From Begonia masoniana (lineage: Eukaryota > Streptophyta > Magnoliopsida > Cucurbitales > Begoniaceae): a stretch of DNA of 64,000 nucleotides. The notes under the pieces were generated by a model, which saw only the letters and a list, made by a program, of their open reading frames with translations, was not told the DNA's origin and ran no database searches. Numbering within the stretch: the first letter of the stretch is position 1; the number at the start of each line of letters is the position of its first letter. Positions 11,827-23,368 of the stretch are shown here, piece by piece. Position numbers and translations under genes: made by a program. The stretch is from positions 21,917,432-21,981,431 of the forward strand of contig CM039509.1 in NCBI GenBank assembly GCA_022432975.1. The letters run 5' to 3'.

Positions 11827-13100
11827 TGATAAGCTATTGGGTGGAGAAACATGCAAGCGGAAGACTGGAAATGCGACAACAGATCGGTGCTCGAAGACAC
11901 CCAAAAACAGACACGAAAACAACAAAAAAACAGAGGTGAACAAAGGAAGAAAAAAAAAAAGAAAACGAAACAAGCAATGGAATGAAATGGGTGCTGTGAA
12001 TTCTTGGCCAGAAAGGACCGAGAATTACCTCACTTGAACGCCGGGGAAAGAAGGGATCCTTGTCGGTCCTCTGGTCATTGATCAACGCCGAGGAGAAAAC
12101 TCTGCTTCGCGAACGAAGAGGTTCCTGCAAAGGATGAAATGGCCTTGCATTTCGATGCTTCTCCCTCAGAAGCTGCCGACGGTGGGAATGGAATGTGAGG
12201 GATCCCCAAGCTGGCCCAGAAGCAATGAACTGCTCCGGGAAAAGAATTGGTCGTTGCCGACGAAATTCTCAACCGTGGGAAACGGGATTTCAGCCGCCTT
12301 CTTCCAAGGATTCCCAACTCGAAAGAAGGAGAGAAGGACGGATAAGAGTTCCACTGAGTAACCCAAACTCAGGGGAACAATTGGTGGCCTTCAGGCGCAG
12401 AGCACCGGCGCACCAGAGAACCTCTCGGTTTCTCTCTCGCTCAAGAGAAGACAAACTTCACTCTGTAATTTTCCAAATATTCGATGTTCAAAAACTGTGT
12501 TACAAACGTTCAGAATAAGCTTAAATAATGCTTGAGAATCGATTCTGGTTTCAGAAAAGGAAAGAAGAGAATTGATGCAAAATAGAGCCGTTGACGTCCA
12601 CGTCGACGGAAAGAGCCGTTGGATGGAGTGTCGACACTCTCGGCCACATCATGTGCGCAGTCAGCGCCTCTGCTGCGAGTTGGTAGCTGACGTGGAATGA
12701 GGAAGAGGTGAGAGCTAGTTCGTGCCAGACTAGGGATGAAAGCTGCTCGCCTGAAGATGGAACTTTTCGCACCAGGATTGCTTCGCTGTTCACCAGATGA
12801 AGGAGCTTCTAATTGGATTGGAGTGGGACTTCCACAAATGGACTTCTCCTTGTATTGAATTGGGCCTCTTTAATTATGGCTTCTATTTGTTGGCCAAGTA
12901 GTCTTTGCTTCTTGTTGTACGCCAACTGTTCGATGAAAATCCTCAATGAGCGTCCAACTTGTGATCCTTGCTTTTGACCATTCCAAGCCTTGAGAGACAA
13001 TTTTCCTACAATATTCCACAAGTCCATTAGATAAATAGAATAGATAAAATAAATACATATCTTGATTTGTGCTTGACGGATCGGGGTCGTGGGCATATCA
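11827..13100 (-). mobile_element. Minus-strand LTR, copy 2 of the tandem array
   Basis: It runs TGATAAGCTA to GGGCATATCA and is homologous to 9717-10824 in the same orientation. Its right flank (13101-13145) is again a polypurine tract and pol tail (minus-strand LDLRSNPQEPGEDDMP), so a second internal region follows instead of a target duplication. Confidence 0.65.
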
Positions 13101-14187
13101 TCCTCTCCCGGTTCTTGAGGATTTGACCTTAAATCCAATGGGTGACCTCCTTTGTATCCTAGCATGGTTAATTCTAAATCCAAAACTTGAATTGTTCATT
13201 TCTACAATTTTCAAGCAAACATATATATGATAGTAAAAAAAATAATTTCATGTTAGGTATGAACAAATTCAGCTTTCCATGCTAAACCAAAAACAATTCA
13301 ATAAACTGAGGAAGAGTCATAATTCAAGTTAAACTAGGCAAAATCAATTAAAAGCACAAGGAAATTTTCAAACCTTGCAAATGATTCTTATCCTCAATGA
13401 AAAATTTAAGAATAAATATAGATGCCAATTTAAAACAATCAATTAAACCATTAAAAAAAATCTTCAAATGGGCATCTTCAATTTGAGCAAAGCAAAACAT
13501 ATTATCAATTGTCCAACAAGTCATTAAATCACAACAATATAAGGAAAGACAATTAATCAAGAAAGACTCGGATTAACTTGACATAAATTTTCCAGATTTC
13601 ATTTAGACATTTTCACAAACAGTTTATGGGCATTCTGAAATAACAGCAAAATATATAAACTTGTAATTGCTAATCCAACAGAACTCTAAAACAAAGCAGT
13701 AACAAAAAGGACATGAACACAGCAGCAAAATAAGCTAACTGCTAATACTTGAAAACAGAAACTTACCACAAAAGAAATCAACATTGTCAAACAACATTAT
13801 GGCTCTCGGCTAAGCAAAAATATCCAATACCACTAAGTTGAATCAGATTATTCCCAATACCACTAATAGCAACAAACCAGCAACATTTTAGTAAAGCTAC
13901 TTGGATTAAACAGCTTTTGAACGAATAGAAGTTGCAATCGCACAGTTTCAGATAACAAAACCCAATATCACAGCATTAGTGTGAGGAAATCCCAGAATAT
14001 TGAACCAGATTACAAAACAAACATTAAAACAACAATATAAATCGAAACAGCACTTCTAAGAAAAATAGCACAATACCCGATTATAGACTTGGTTCAGCAA
14101 TTAAGATAACAAATATTAGACACAAGACACAATTCAAGATGCGGGTTTGGTCCTTAGATGCTGAGTTACGTTCGGAGGTTCTGCTAT
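13101..14187 (-). mobile_element. Second internal region of the array, non-coding
   Basis: This A-rich interior is related to 10825-11826: both carry the pol tail and polypurine tract, then a TTGAAATGTTCAT-like block and an AAGCAAAC block. At about 14172-14187 the minus strand reads TTTATAGCAGAACC, a damaged TTTGGTATCAGAGCC primer site. A third LTR would then begin at 14188 with TGATACAGTG; its right end near 14630 is not resolved. No gene seen. Confidence 0.45.
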
Positions 14188-14639
14188 AAATGATACAGTG
14201 ATAATAACCCAAAAACATATTTAGTTCAAGTTGGTATTTAGGTCTCCAAAAATCTTCTTCTCGGTTATTCTTAAAACCAGATTAATGAAAGTTAACAACA
14301 GATTTATAACTTAAGTTCCATGATTTATCAGCAGATTAATTAAGAAACTGAAATAATAAAATAGCAGAATCATACCCATAAAGAAAGTGCTACAGCAGAA
14401 CAAATTAACATGCAATAAAAACCAACAATAATCTTACCTATCTTCGGCCAAACATTAAAAAGAATGCAAAAAAAAAATGATTTAGACAATTTGCACAACT
14501 AGCACATTTATCTTTACACAAAATAATTTCATCACTTAGCAGCAAACAACGAAAATAAAGGAATTCACAGCAAGTCATTATCAACAATTCCTAAAATAAT
14601 TTTGCTGCTCAAACACCAAAAACAACACCACAACTCCTT

Positions 14640-16175
14640 ACTCGCCAACTTTTCACCGTTGGCCACCATGACATTAGCGGATTTTCTGACAATCGGTGAC
14701 AACCAAAAATGAGCAGCTAGTCTTTCTTCGATAAAACTATTAGTGCTTCCACTGTCAATCAGAACGGAAATCTACTAATGGCCAAGCTGCCCGGCGATTC
14801 GTACTGTATCATTAGTTATCTGGCCTGTGAGAGCGTGGAGGGAAACTTATAAAGGCGAGGTTTCGTTGGAGTTATCCGGATCTTCGTCGCTCGAAGAGTT
14901 GCCCTTCTCGTCCTCCACTGGATTTACGACGAAAACATTTAGTGCCCGGTTCTTGCAGATGTGTCCCACAAAGTATTTTTCATCGCCTTTGAAACAGAGA
15001 CTCATTTTTTGCTTAAGCTGTAGATCGGCTTTTTTGCATTTGGTAGGGCGGTTTCGTGTTTTCTACCTCCTAGTGGGGGGTGTTCGCCAGAAATGCCTTA
15101 AAGGATTCTGCCCACTTTGAGTGGGGTAATTGTCGGACTGTTTTCCACCCTCTACTCAGTACTCCCAGAGCAGTCTCCTGAAGGACGGCTACTTCTATTG
15201 CCTGTTCGAGAGTCGAAGATCAGGCAATTTTAACCATCGCTCTTATTTCTTCTTTCAACCCACTGGTGAACCCTGCAATCCAGAAGGACTCGGGCATTTT
15301 TGGACAACAAGGTTGAGCTTGAGCTTTTAATTCCTCAAATTTTTCCAAATAGTCGGAAACGGTCCCTATTTGAGTAACTTTACTGAGTGTCTCTAATATA
15401 TCTTCTCCCGGTTGGCTGAGAATCGCTTGCACAGAGTAGCTGTAAACTGTCTCTAGGTAATCCCGATTTTCATCGGCGCCCACCCGTGATACCACACATC
15501 TGCTTTCTCCCGTAAAAAGAGTTCTGCCATTTCCAATTTTTGATTCTCAGTTGTTCGATGTAAGTCGAAGTATCTATCCACTTTCCTTATCCACTCTTGG
15601 GGATTGTCGCCTGTGAAATGCGGGAGTTCGAGTTTTGGAAATCGCAGTTGTTGATGGTCGTACCGTGGGTGGTCTACTAGTGTTGGCGGGTGGAATGGTA
15701 ACCTCGTCGGTGGGTTCCATGGAGTCTTTTGTTGAGTCAGGGGTGCCACATTATTTTGGTAGAGAGATAGCAATGAATCGCTAGATATCGGTGGTGTTGG
15801 TGGGGTGCTCGAAGACGGAAAAGGAGATTCTCCCTTAACCTGTTGTTTTTGCCAAGTATTAGTCGCCATTGGCTGTTTCTGCCCAGTCTCTGTTTTGTTT
15901 TGAGCAATTCTTGTCAATAAGGACATCATGGCGTCGTGTTTTACGACGGAATCTTGCATAAAGGATCTGAGAGTTTGATCTAAACGTTTATGCTCTCCTT
16001 GCAAGTCCTGAAAGTTTTGCTCAGAAACAGCCAGTTGAGTGGTAATCTCTGTGAAGTTTTGCTCAGAAGCAGCCAGCTGAGTGGTAATCTATGTGATCAC
16101 CTTCTGCAGCTCTTGATACCCCCCGGTCAACTTCTTCATTGTTTCTTCATTTGTCTTTGCTCTGGTTTCCGCCAT
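14640..16175 (-). pseudogene. Chromovirus gag and protease (5' part), minus strand
   Basis: Reading leftward from ATG 16175 (MAETRAKTNEETMKK), the gag has a repeated coiled N-terminus, then LPHFTGDNPQEWIRKVDRYF (near 15600) and a region with DYLEKFEELKAQ (near 15330). The protease follows, with VLIDSGSTNSFIEERLAAHF near 14740. Sequence and layout fit a chromodomain clade with short LTRs (Reina-like). Stops occur near 16090 and within 15450-15500, with a further break around 14775. The reading is cut at about 14640 by the LTR array. Confidence 0.85.
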
Positions 16176-16189
16176 TTTCTGATCGTAGC

Positions 16190-16202
16190 TACTCTGATAC
16201 CA
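16190..16202 (-). other. Primer binding site of the chromovirus
   Basis: The minus strand reads TGGTATCAGAGTA two bases downstream of the LTR end, a good match to the initiator-methionine tRNA complement. It shows that the LTR at 16205-16521 is the 5' LTR of a minus-strand element. Confidence 0.85.
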
Positions 16203-16204
16203 CT

Positions 16205-16521
16205 TGTTATGATAATAGTAATATAATTGAAAAAGAGAAAATCTATTATCTTCCAGATAAACGTTTACAGAAAGTAGGAGAGTAAGAGAGAGAATATAGG
16301 AGAGAATAGGAGTGAGAAAAATAGTAAAAAAAGGACAGATTCACGACCCCCTCTCACTCCCTGCGCTACTGGCTTTATCTGCTTCCTTCCCCTTCTAACA
16401 GATTGGCCACGTCAGCTGTGGGTTTAACCGTAACCGGGTTGGATACGGGTTTTTGGGTGTTGCTGCGTTTCCCCTTAGTGGCCCAACTGCGTAGCCCGTC
16501 ATGGAGGTCTCTTCCATGACA
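16205..16521 (-). mobile_element. Chromovirus 5' LTR (317 bp), inserted in TRM5
   Basis: TGTTATGATAATAG to CTTCCATGACA. It is the same length as, and only slightly different from, 52734-53050. On its right lies AGAAT (16522-16526) and then TRM5 coding sequence. On the left of the other LTR lies TRM5 coding sequence ending in AGAAT (52729-52733). Confidence 0.95.
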
Positions 16522-19500
16522 AGAATCGCTATGTGATATTATATGAGACAGTTCGAAATCCAGGTAAGAATGCTTGCACCTTTATGTATTGTGCTCAAAG
16601 AAGAGCTTAAAAATTTTTAACTTGAATTTGGTGATGCAAAATTTATGCCTTATTTCTCTTAATAAGCAAAATTTAAATTTTTTTTTTAAATGAAGGCATC
16701 CTACCTAAGTCTTCACTATAGAGAATTTTTCTTCTCTATATTTTTTTTGAAATCTTGAATTTTTTCAGGATTTTTATTATGGGCTACTTCTTTTTCTAAT
16801 AAGTAGCGTATCATTCGCACTACATAGGCGTCCATTTCAAATTTTGTCATTATTTTCAGTTGGGACTTGACATTATCAAACATTGGATTAATTTGCTGGA
16901 ACCGTTAATTTCATTTTCATAGCTTCGAGTAACGAAAGTCTCGTATTTTTTTGTGGCCAGATTTGTGTAATATTCAAGACCAGAAAATTGATGAACTGAT
17001 GGGCATTTGCGAGATCAAAGTAGTTCCATATTTGTTGACACTTGGATATTCATATTGGGGCGCAGGTCAGTGCATTCAAAGGATCCTGGACTTTTTTTTT
17101 TAATTCAATTTTGATTTCCAAACTCTGCTTTTGTTATAGATCTTGAAACACATTCTGCCTGCTGGATCGGAGGTCCCTTCATCGTTTGAGACCATAGTTA
17201 AGTACTCAGCCATTGTGACTACTGTTTTCCAGATATTAATTACACCTGCTACTCTATTGGTATCCGTAAATTTTTTATTTGTATTATATTGGATGACCTT
17301 GCACTTTGGCTCTTTTGTGAAAAATTTTACAAATCTCCTGGTAGAATCATCTGTGGTGTTAGCATCGCATTATCTGCGTACTTTTGCAGGTCACGTTGCT
17401 CATCTGAATATACATGATGAATTGCTTCCTTATAAGGATGTTATTGCGAAGGTTATTTATGACGTACGTTATCATTCTTTCTAGCTTCTAATTACTTGCA
17501 TAGATTGTAACGACCTTTAAACTATTCCCTTAAATTTCCGTACAAATTTTTCTTTTCTTATAATCCTAAGTAATCCTTATGATGTTACATCGGAAATTAA
17601 CTTGTTGAAGCATTTATATCGTTCAAGGGATAAAAGAATACATCGAAAACCATTTAAGAAAAACTTAATAGAAACCAATTAAATAAAACCTTAAACAATT
17701 AAAGGCATCGGCCCAAAAGACTGGAGGGCAAAAATGTCAAAGCAAGAAAACAAGAGGGCCGATCAATCGGCCCCTCAATGGGCGATCGATCGCCCCTCAC
17801 ATAACCGATCGATCGGCTGAAGACAGCCGATCGATCGGCTCACGTTCTGTTTCCAGAACGTGTCGCCGAACCTACAAACCGATCGTTCGCCCCTCCCTTG
17901 GCGAACGATCACATAACTCTCTGTTTTTCCAGTGAGTTCTGCGTTCGAACACCTAACCTTAGGCGTTCGATTGCCCCACATTTATTTTTCCCCCTACCTT
18001 CCAAACTTCCTGCACATTGCAATTACACACACAATCACAATTACACCTCACACTTCACAACGTTCATCCACACATTGTAACGCCCGGGTTTTCGGATCTT
18101 AGGATTTTCTAATTTCTTAGGTTATTTTCGTAAATAGCAAATTAAAGTATTTTCTTGAGCGGGATGTTTCCTTAGAGCCCTAGAAATTTACGGGAATTTT
18201 TAGAGGAATAAGTGAAATTTTAGAAACCCAAATTGAAAAGAGTAATGCTAGAGTTCCCGTTTTACCCTTTTAGTATGTTAATTCGTAAAAATAGCAAAAT
18301 AAGTCCGTTTTGTGAACGGTGAGTTTTGTTAGAACTCTAAGATTAAATTGAAATATTTGGAGAAATAAGGAAATTGGAGAGAAACCGAATCGATAGACTA
18401 ATTAAAGAATTAAACATAGAATTCAGTTAAGGGTATTTAAGTAAATTAATAAGTAAAAATTTTATAATTTTTATAAAAACAATTTTTATAAAAATTGAAT
18501 GGCTTCACGATGAAGCCATTCCTCCCCCGCTGCCAAAGCGAGCCCGACGACAGGGAGCGCGAGCGACCTCCCTCCGACGGCGACCAGGCGTTTCCGACCA
18601 CCGTTCTGACGAGCAAACTCCGGCGAGCTGAGGCCAGAGCTCGGTTCGGCTTTTTCGTGCCAAACCCGATCGAAAACTGGTGAGTCTTCCCCTTTTTCTT
18701 GCTTGATTCATGGCCGTGGATCACTGAGCTGCTAGGGCTCCGATCGCCGGCCGTTTGTGGTTGCTTTCAGCGTCGAATTGCTGAGCTCGGTGCTGGCATG
18801 GATTGCCGAGCAATGGGGAGCTCAGATTTGGGGAAAACCAAGGGCTAGGTTTTTGGAGCTCGGGTTTTCGTGTGGAATTCCGGGTTTTCTTATTAGATTA
18901 TGTTAATTGGATGTTAGGAGGATAGATTAGTGAGGAATTGAGAGAGTTTTGATGAAAAATCGAAAAAGAGAAATTTTGGAAAAAATGGGCAGTTCGGGTT
19001 TTGCCCTTTTTGACCTAGTTCCGGTTATTCGTTTTAAAATTCCTTTTGGCAGATTAAAATAGGTTATTAGAGGAGTACGTGGCCCCTGGAATCGTTCTAT
19101 TCCGATAACCGACGCAAAAGTTACGCACGTTCAAAATTTCGGGTTGGTTTTACCGAACCCAAAATAGTGGCCCATTTAGTTAGATTTTAGTTGGATTATG
19201 CTAGAAATAGAAGTTTGAGATGTTTTCACGAAAATGAGAGTTTAGTTATGCCGAGCGAGTTCTAATACAATGTTTTGATATTTAGATTTTTCAGGTCCCA
19301 CGGTTAAGATTTCAGATAGAGACAAATTGCTAAGGGCGCCAGGTAAGTAGTGTTGCATGCGTGTTGCCTTCGGGCCTACATCACGGAATGCTAGGTTATG
19401 TTGCATGTTTCCATGTATGTTTAGCTTTCTCATGCATCATGTTTTAGAAAAAGTACGAAAATGTTTTAGCATATGTTTTCACGATTTGAACGTAGAAACG

Positions 19501-19689
19501 ACAACGATGTAAAACGAAAATGTAAAGTGTCTGAGGGAAGTGGTTCACCCTTCAGATGTAAATTGTGGAACGTCCAGAAATAGTAGAACGTCTGAAGGAA
19601 GTGGTTCCCCCCTTCAGATGAAGTTGTGGAACGTCTAGAGATGGAGAAGAAACTAATCCGCCTCCATTGGTCGAGATTACATGTATGTA

Positions 19690-20275
19690 CGATGAAATGA
19701 AATGAATGTATGATGAAACGAAACGAATAGAATATGTATGATGAAACGAAAAATGAAATGAATCGAAATGAAATGAATATGTATGATGAAACGAAATGAA
19801 ATGAATATGTATGATGAAACGAAACGAAATGAAATGAATATGTATGATGAAACGAAATGAAATGAATATGTATGATGAAACGAAATGAAATGAATATGTA
19901 TGATGAAACGAAATGAAATGAATATGTATGATGAAACGAAACGAAATGAAATGAATATGTATGATGAAACGAAACGAAATGAAATGAATATGTATGATGA
20001 AACGAAATGAAATGAATATGTATGATGAAACGAAATGAAATGAATATGTATGATGAAACGAAATGAAATGAATATGTATGATGAAACGAAATGAAATGAA
20101 TATGTATGATGAAACGAAATGAAATGAATATGTATGATGAAACGAAACGAAATGAAATGAATATGTATGATGAAACGAAACGAAATGAAATGAATATGTA
20201 TGATGAAACGAAATGAAATGAATATGTATGATGAAACGAAATGAAATGAATATGTATGATGAAACGAATTGATAT
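19690..20275 (+). repeat. 28-bp satellite array inside the LTR
   Basis: About 20 tandem copies of a unit near ATGTATGATGAAACGAAATG plus AAATGAAT, with occasional 5-bp expansions (an extra ACGAA). On the opposite strand it gives long open frames of a Phe/Ser/His repeat, which are artefacts. The homologous position in the LTR at 60608 carries an unrelated 59-bp array. Confidence 0.97.
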
Positions 20276-20945
20276 ATGTGAAGTAGAAATGCATATGTTA
20301 AGTAAACTGTTTAAATTCATATAGTCACTACTTGCTAAGCATTAGGCTTATAGTTTGAGTTCTGTGATGTAGGTGCAGAAGAACAGGTACGGTGAGATTT
20401 CATGAGCATGCTAGGATCATGGACGCAGTTGGAGGAGTACGACCATGGTGGCAACCCGGCAATATGTTAGGGATATTCCGACCGTGGTTTAGTATGTGTC
20501 CGTGGTTGGTATGAGTTAGGATCTATTTTGTTTAGGAATGATTTGGAGTTTTGTGTATGTGTATAGAGATGTGAGAACTGAACGTATGAAAATGTTACGT
20601 ATGTGGATTGATTGATTTTGATAGAAAAACGTCTGAGAGTAGAGTTTTTGATGTGTATGATGTGGTAGTAGAATGTCTAAAATGTGAAGCCTTTATTTTG
20701 GAGAATATACTGGAATTGTTTGGTTATTTGGGAACTGTTTGGTTATTTTGAAACAGGTATGGATACGCTCGATTTTTAGAGCGATCCATGCAGTTCGTTT
20801 TCTTGAGTTCTTCCCGAAAGTATAGGTTATATTAGGTTCGTGTTTTGATGATCGACGAATGAGTGATTTGTTTTAATTGATCTTATTTTAATTGTCAATT
20901 GGTTTAAGTTATTAATGGTTTTAGTCTAGCTTTAAATGTTTTAAT

Positions 20946-23368
20946 TGTAGCGACCCGGGAAGGATCGCCACGTACTCCATAACTTTCGTAAAACATTGAC
21001 TCTAAGTTATACTCTGTACATTTTCTTTCTCTTTTTTTTTTTAACTATGCAGCGGAAATACTAATTCTGTAGTCACGTTTAGAACCTGGACAATAAAATA
21101 AGGCATTTGGCTGGGGAAATTGAAACCCAAGGGCATCTGCCGAATCTCAACGACAAAACTTCACTCTCATCTGCCGATCACTAAACGACAAAACAGAAGA
21201 GAGCTCACATCTACCGATAAACTAAGCTACATCATCCGGTTATCCTGTGCATTTCACGTGATTCATTAATCGCCCATCGGCAGATGTAAATTCTCACATC
21301 AACCGACAGTCACGTGCATCCCACACAATTCATTAAACATTCCTCGGCAGATATACAAGCTGCATCTGCCGATGACGTCAGCCGGCAGATAAACAAACTG
21401 TGTCTGCCGATAACGTTAGCAGGAAGATAAACAAACTGTATCTACCGATGACATCAGCAGGGAGATATATAAACTACATCTGCCGATGACTAGACGACAC
21501 AAAAACACTCCTTCATCACCTGATTGAAACACACGATATCTACCGATAGAAATCTCACTACTTCTACCGATAGGAAAACACTCTGCACCTACCGATAGAG
21601 AAGCACGTTACTCCTACCGATAAGACTAAACAACATCTCCCAATAGACATGATCATAAGCAAGTCTCAAACTTTCTAGACTTAACATTTCTATAAACAGA
21701 AATCAATGATTCCCTCAGAGTACATATAGCGGAAGTCTTAAACAAAAGATATTCAATAAATTGTACCATCCTCAATTCAGTAACCATCCAAACAATTTCA
21801 AATCCCAGTACTATAACATAACTTCATTCCATTTATACTTCTATATTAAAAATCATTACTAACGTTCATAGAGCATAAACTAGAGTTTCCATCACCATCC
21901 AGCCACAGACTTGCACCTTGAGCACCATCCAGCAACCCAAGCTAATCTTCATCGTTAAACTTGAGTCCCTCACCTGAGAACTCGTCACCTACATCATAAG
22001 ATTTAAACTATAAGCCTAATACTTAGTAAGGAATGCAACACTATCACGAGTGTATGAATGCATAATTCGAAGAAAACATGCTCGTAAATCATTTCTGGTT
22101 CATGTTCTTGTTTATATTCATGATTCATAATCATAGATCGTATTCATCTTTCTTTTCATCATCCATAGTCATGGGTCATATTCATCATTCACTTCATCAT
22201 TCATATTCATGGACCATATTCATCCTTCATATACTTAATTTAGTTGTGTGGATTGAGAGAGGATTTGTGCCGGTAAAGGGGGTCCGACAGTGAGTTTGAT
22301 CATGGTCCCTACTGCGGGTCGTATTCATATGTCCTTCTCTGGACTGTGACATACGCCGAACCACCCCCAACCCTCACTCAACCGCGTTGTAGGGATTTTT
22401 ATCACCTTATCTTGTTCATGAGAAAACATGCTTTCAAAATGTTTTCATGTGCATAAAACATTAATAATGCATGAACATGGAAATTCTTAAATCATCAAGC
22501 TACAAAATAGAACACTATTCAATATGAGACCTTACTATTGAGCTAATCATCAGCTGAAACATTAGACAGTAACATAAGGGGAACTTCTAAACATCATAGA
22601 AATCTCTACCTAGCATCCTTTGATGTAGGGTCCTAATGACCGAGAAACCTATACATTCACTTACCTGGATTCCTTAGCAGTTTCGTGCTTAACACCTCAA
22701 ACTCCTTCACCTGATATCATTCACATTGAAGTAGTTAAAACAAAATCCTAAAAGTCCTAACCAATAGTCATCCTAGAATCTAATCACTAAAGTCATTCCA
22801 AATCTAATAGTCTAACACTCTGTGTGCAGTCTGAAATCCGAAACCCAAAACAGACAGATTCAATTAATGACAGCTCAGGATTGGTTATCTTAAATGTTCA
22901 GAATCGAGTCGGAATGACATTACCAAACTCGGGTTTCACTTTGTCTTTATTAATACTCGGCCATTGGAGAGTCTAAGACTTCAACACTAAACTAATAACA
23001 GAACTAATCAAATAGCAGAAAAGTTACATTGCCAAACTCATACCTCGGGCATAGAGTATCCGAGAAATGGCAAGGAAACCGATTGCCGGAAGGGAAATTT
23101 CCAGCTGACAGAGGGCGGGAGCTTGGGAGAGAAGAAATCGCCGGATATTGGGGATGTCGGCTACAGTGGTTTAAATGAGGTTTGAATCCTTTCTTTTTTC
23201 TTTAAATACAGGCCTCAATCCTCCTTTATTACAACTTTGCCACTCAACCTAGTTTAGATTCACATGTAATTAATTAAGCTTGGCATAAATCCTAAACTTC
23301 GAAGATTTAAATATTATGATCGTTAATACAGTTAAGAAAGTCACCTGGCCGTTACCTCGGGTGTTACA
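20946..23368 (-). mobile_element. Minus-strand solo LTR nested in 18076-23577
   Basis: Plus-strand ends are TGTAGCGACCCGGG and CCTCGGGTGTTACA, so the minus strand begins TGTAACACCCGAGG, as in element A's family. The flanks TTAAT (20941-20945) and TTAAA (23369-23373) match at four of five bases. It holds minus-strand module features: donor at 22673-22674, and a 15-nt stretch at 21974-21988 between TAG and GTG. A CATCTGCCGATGACGTCAGC repeat lies at about 21150-21600. Confidence 0.88.

Noticed and set aside
19466..20320. Long minus-strand open frames (284 and 205 codons) rich in Phe, Ser, His and Ile
   Set aside because: They are translations of the 28-bp satellite, whose unit length and lack of stops keep frames open. 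There is no non-repeat domain.
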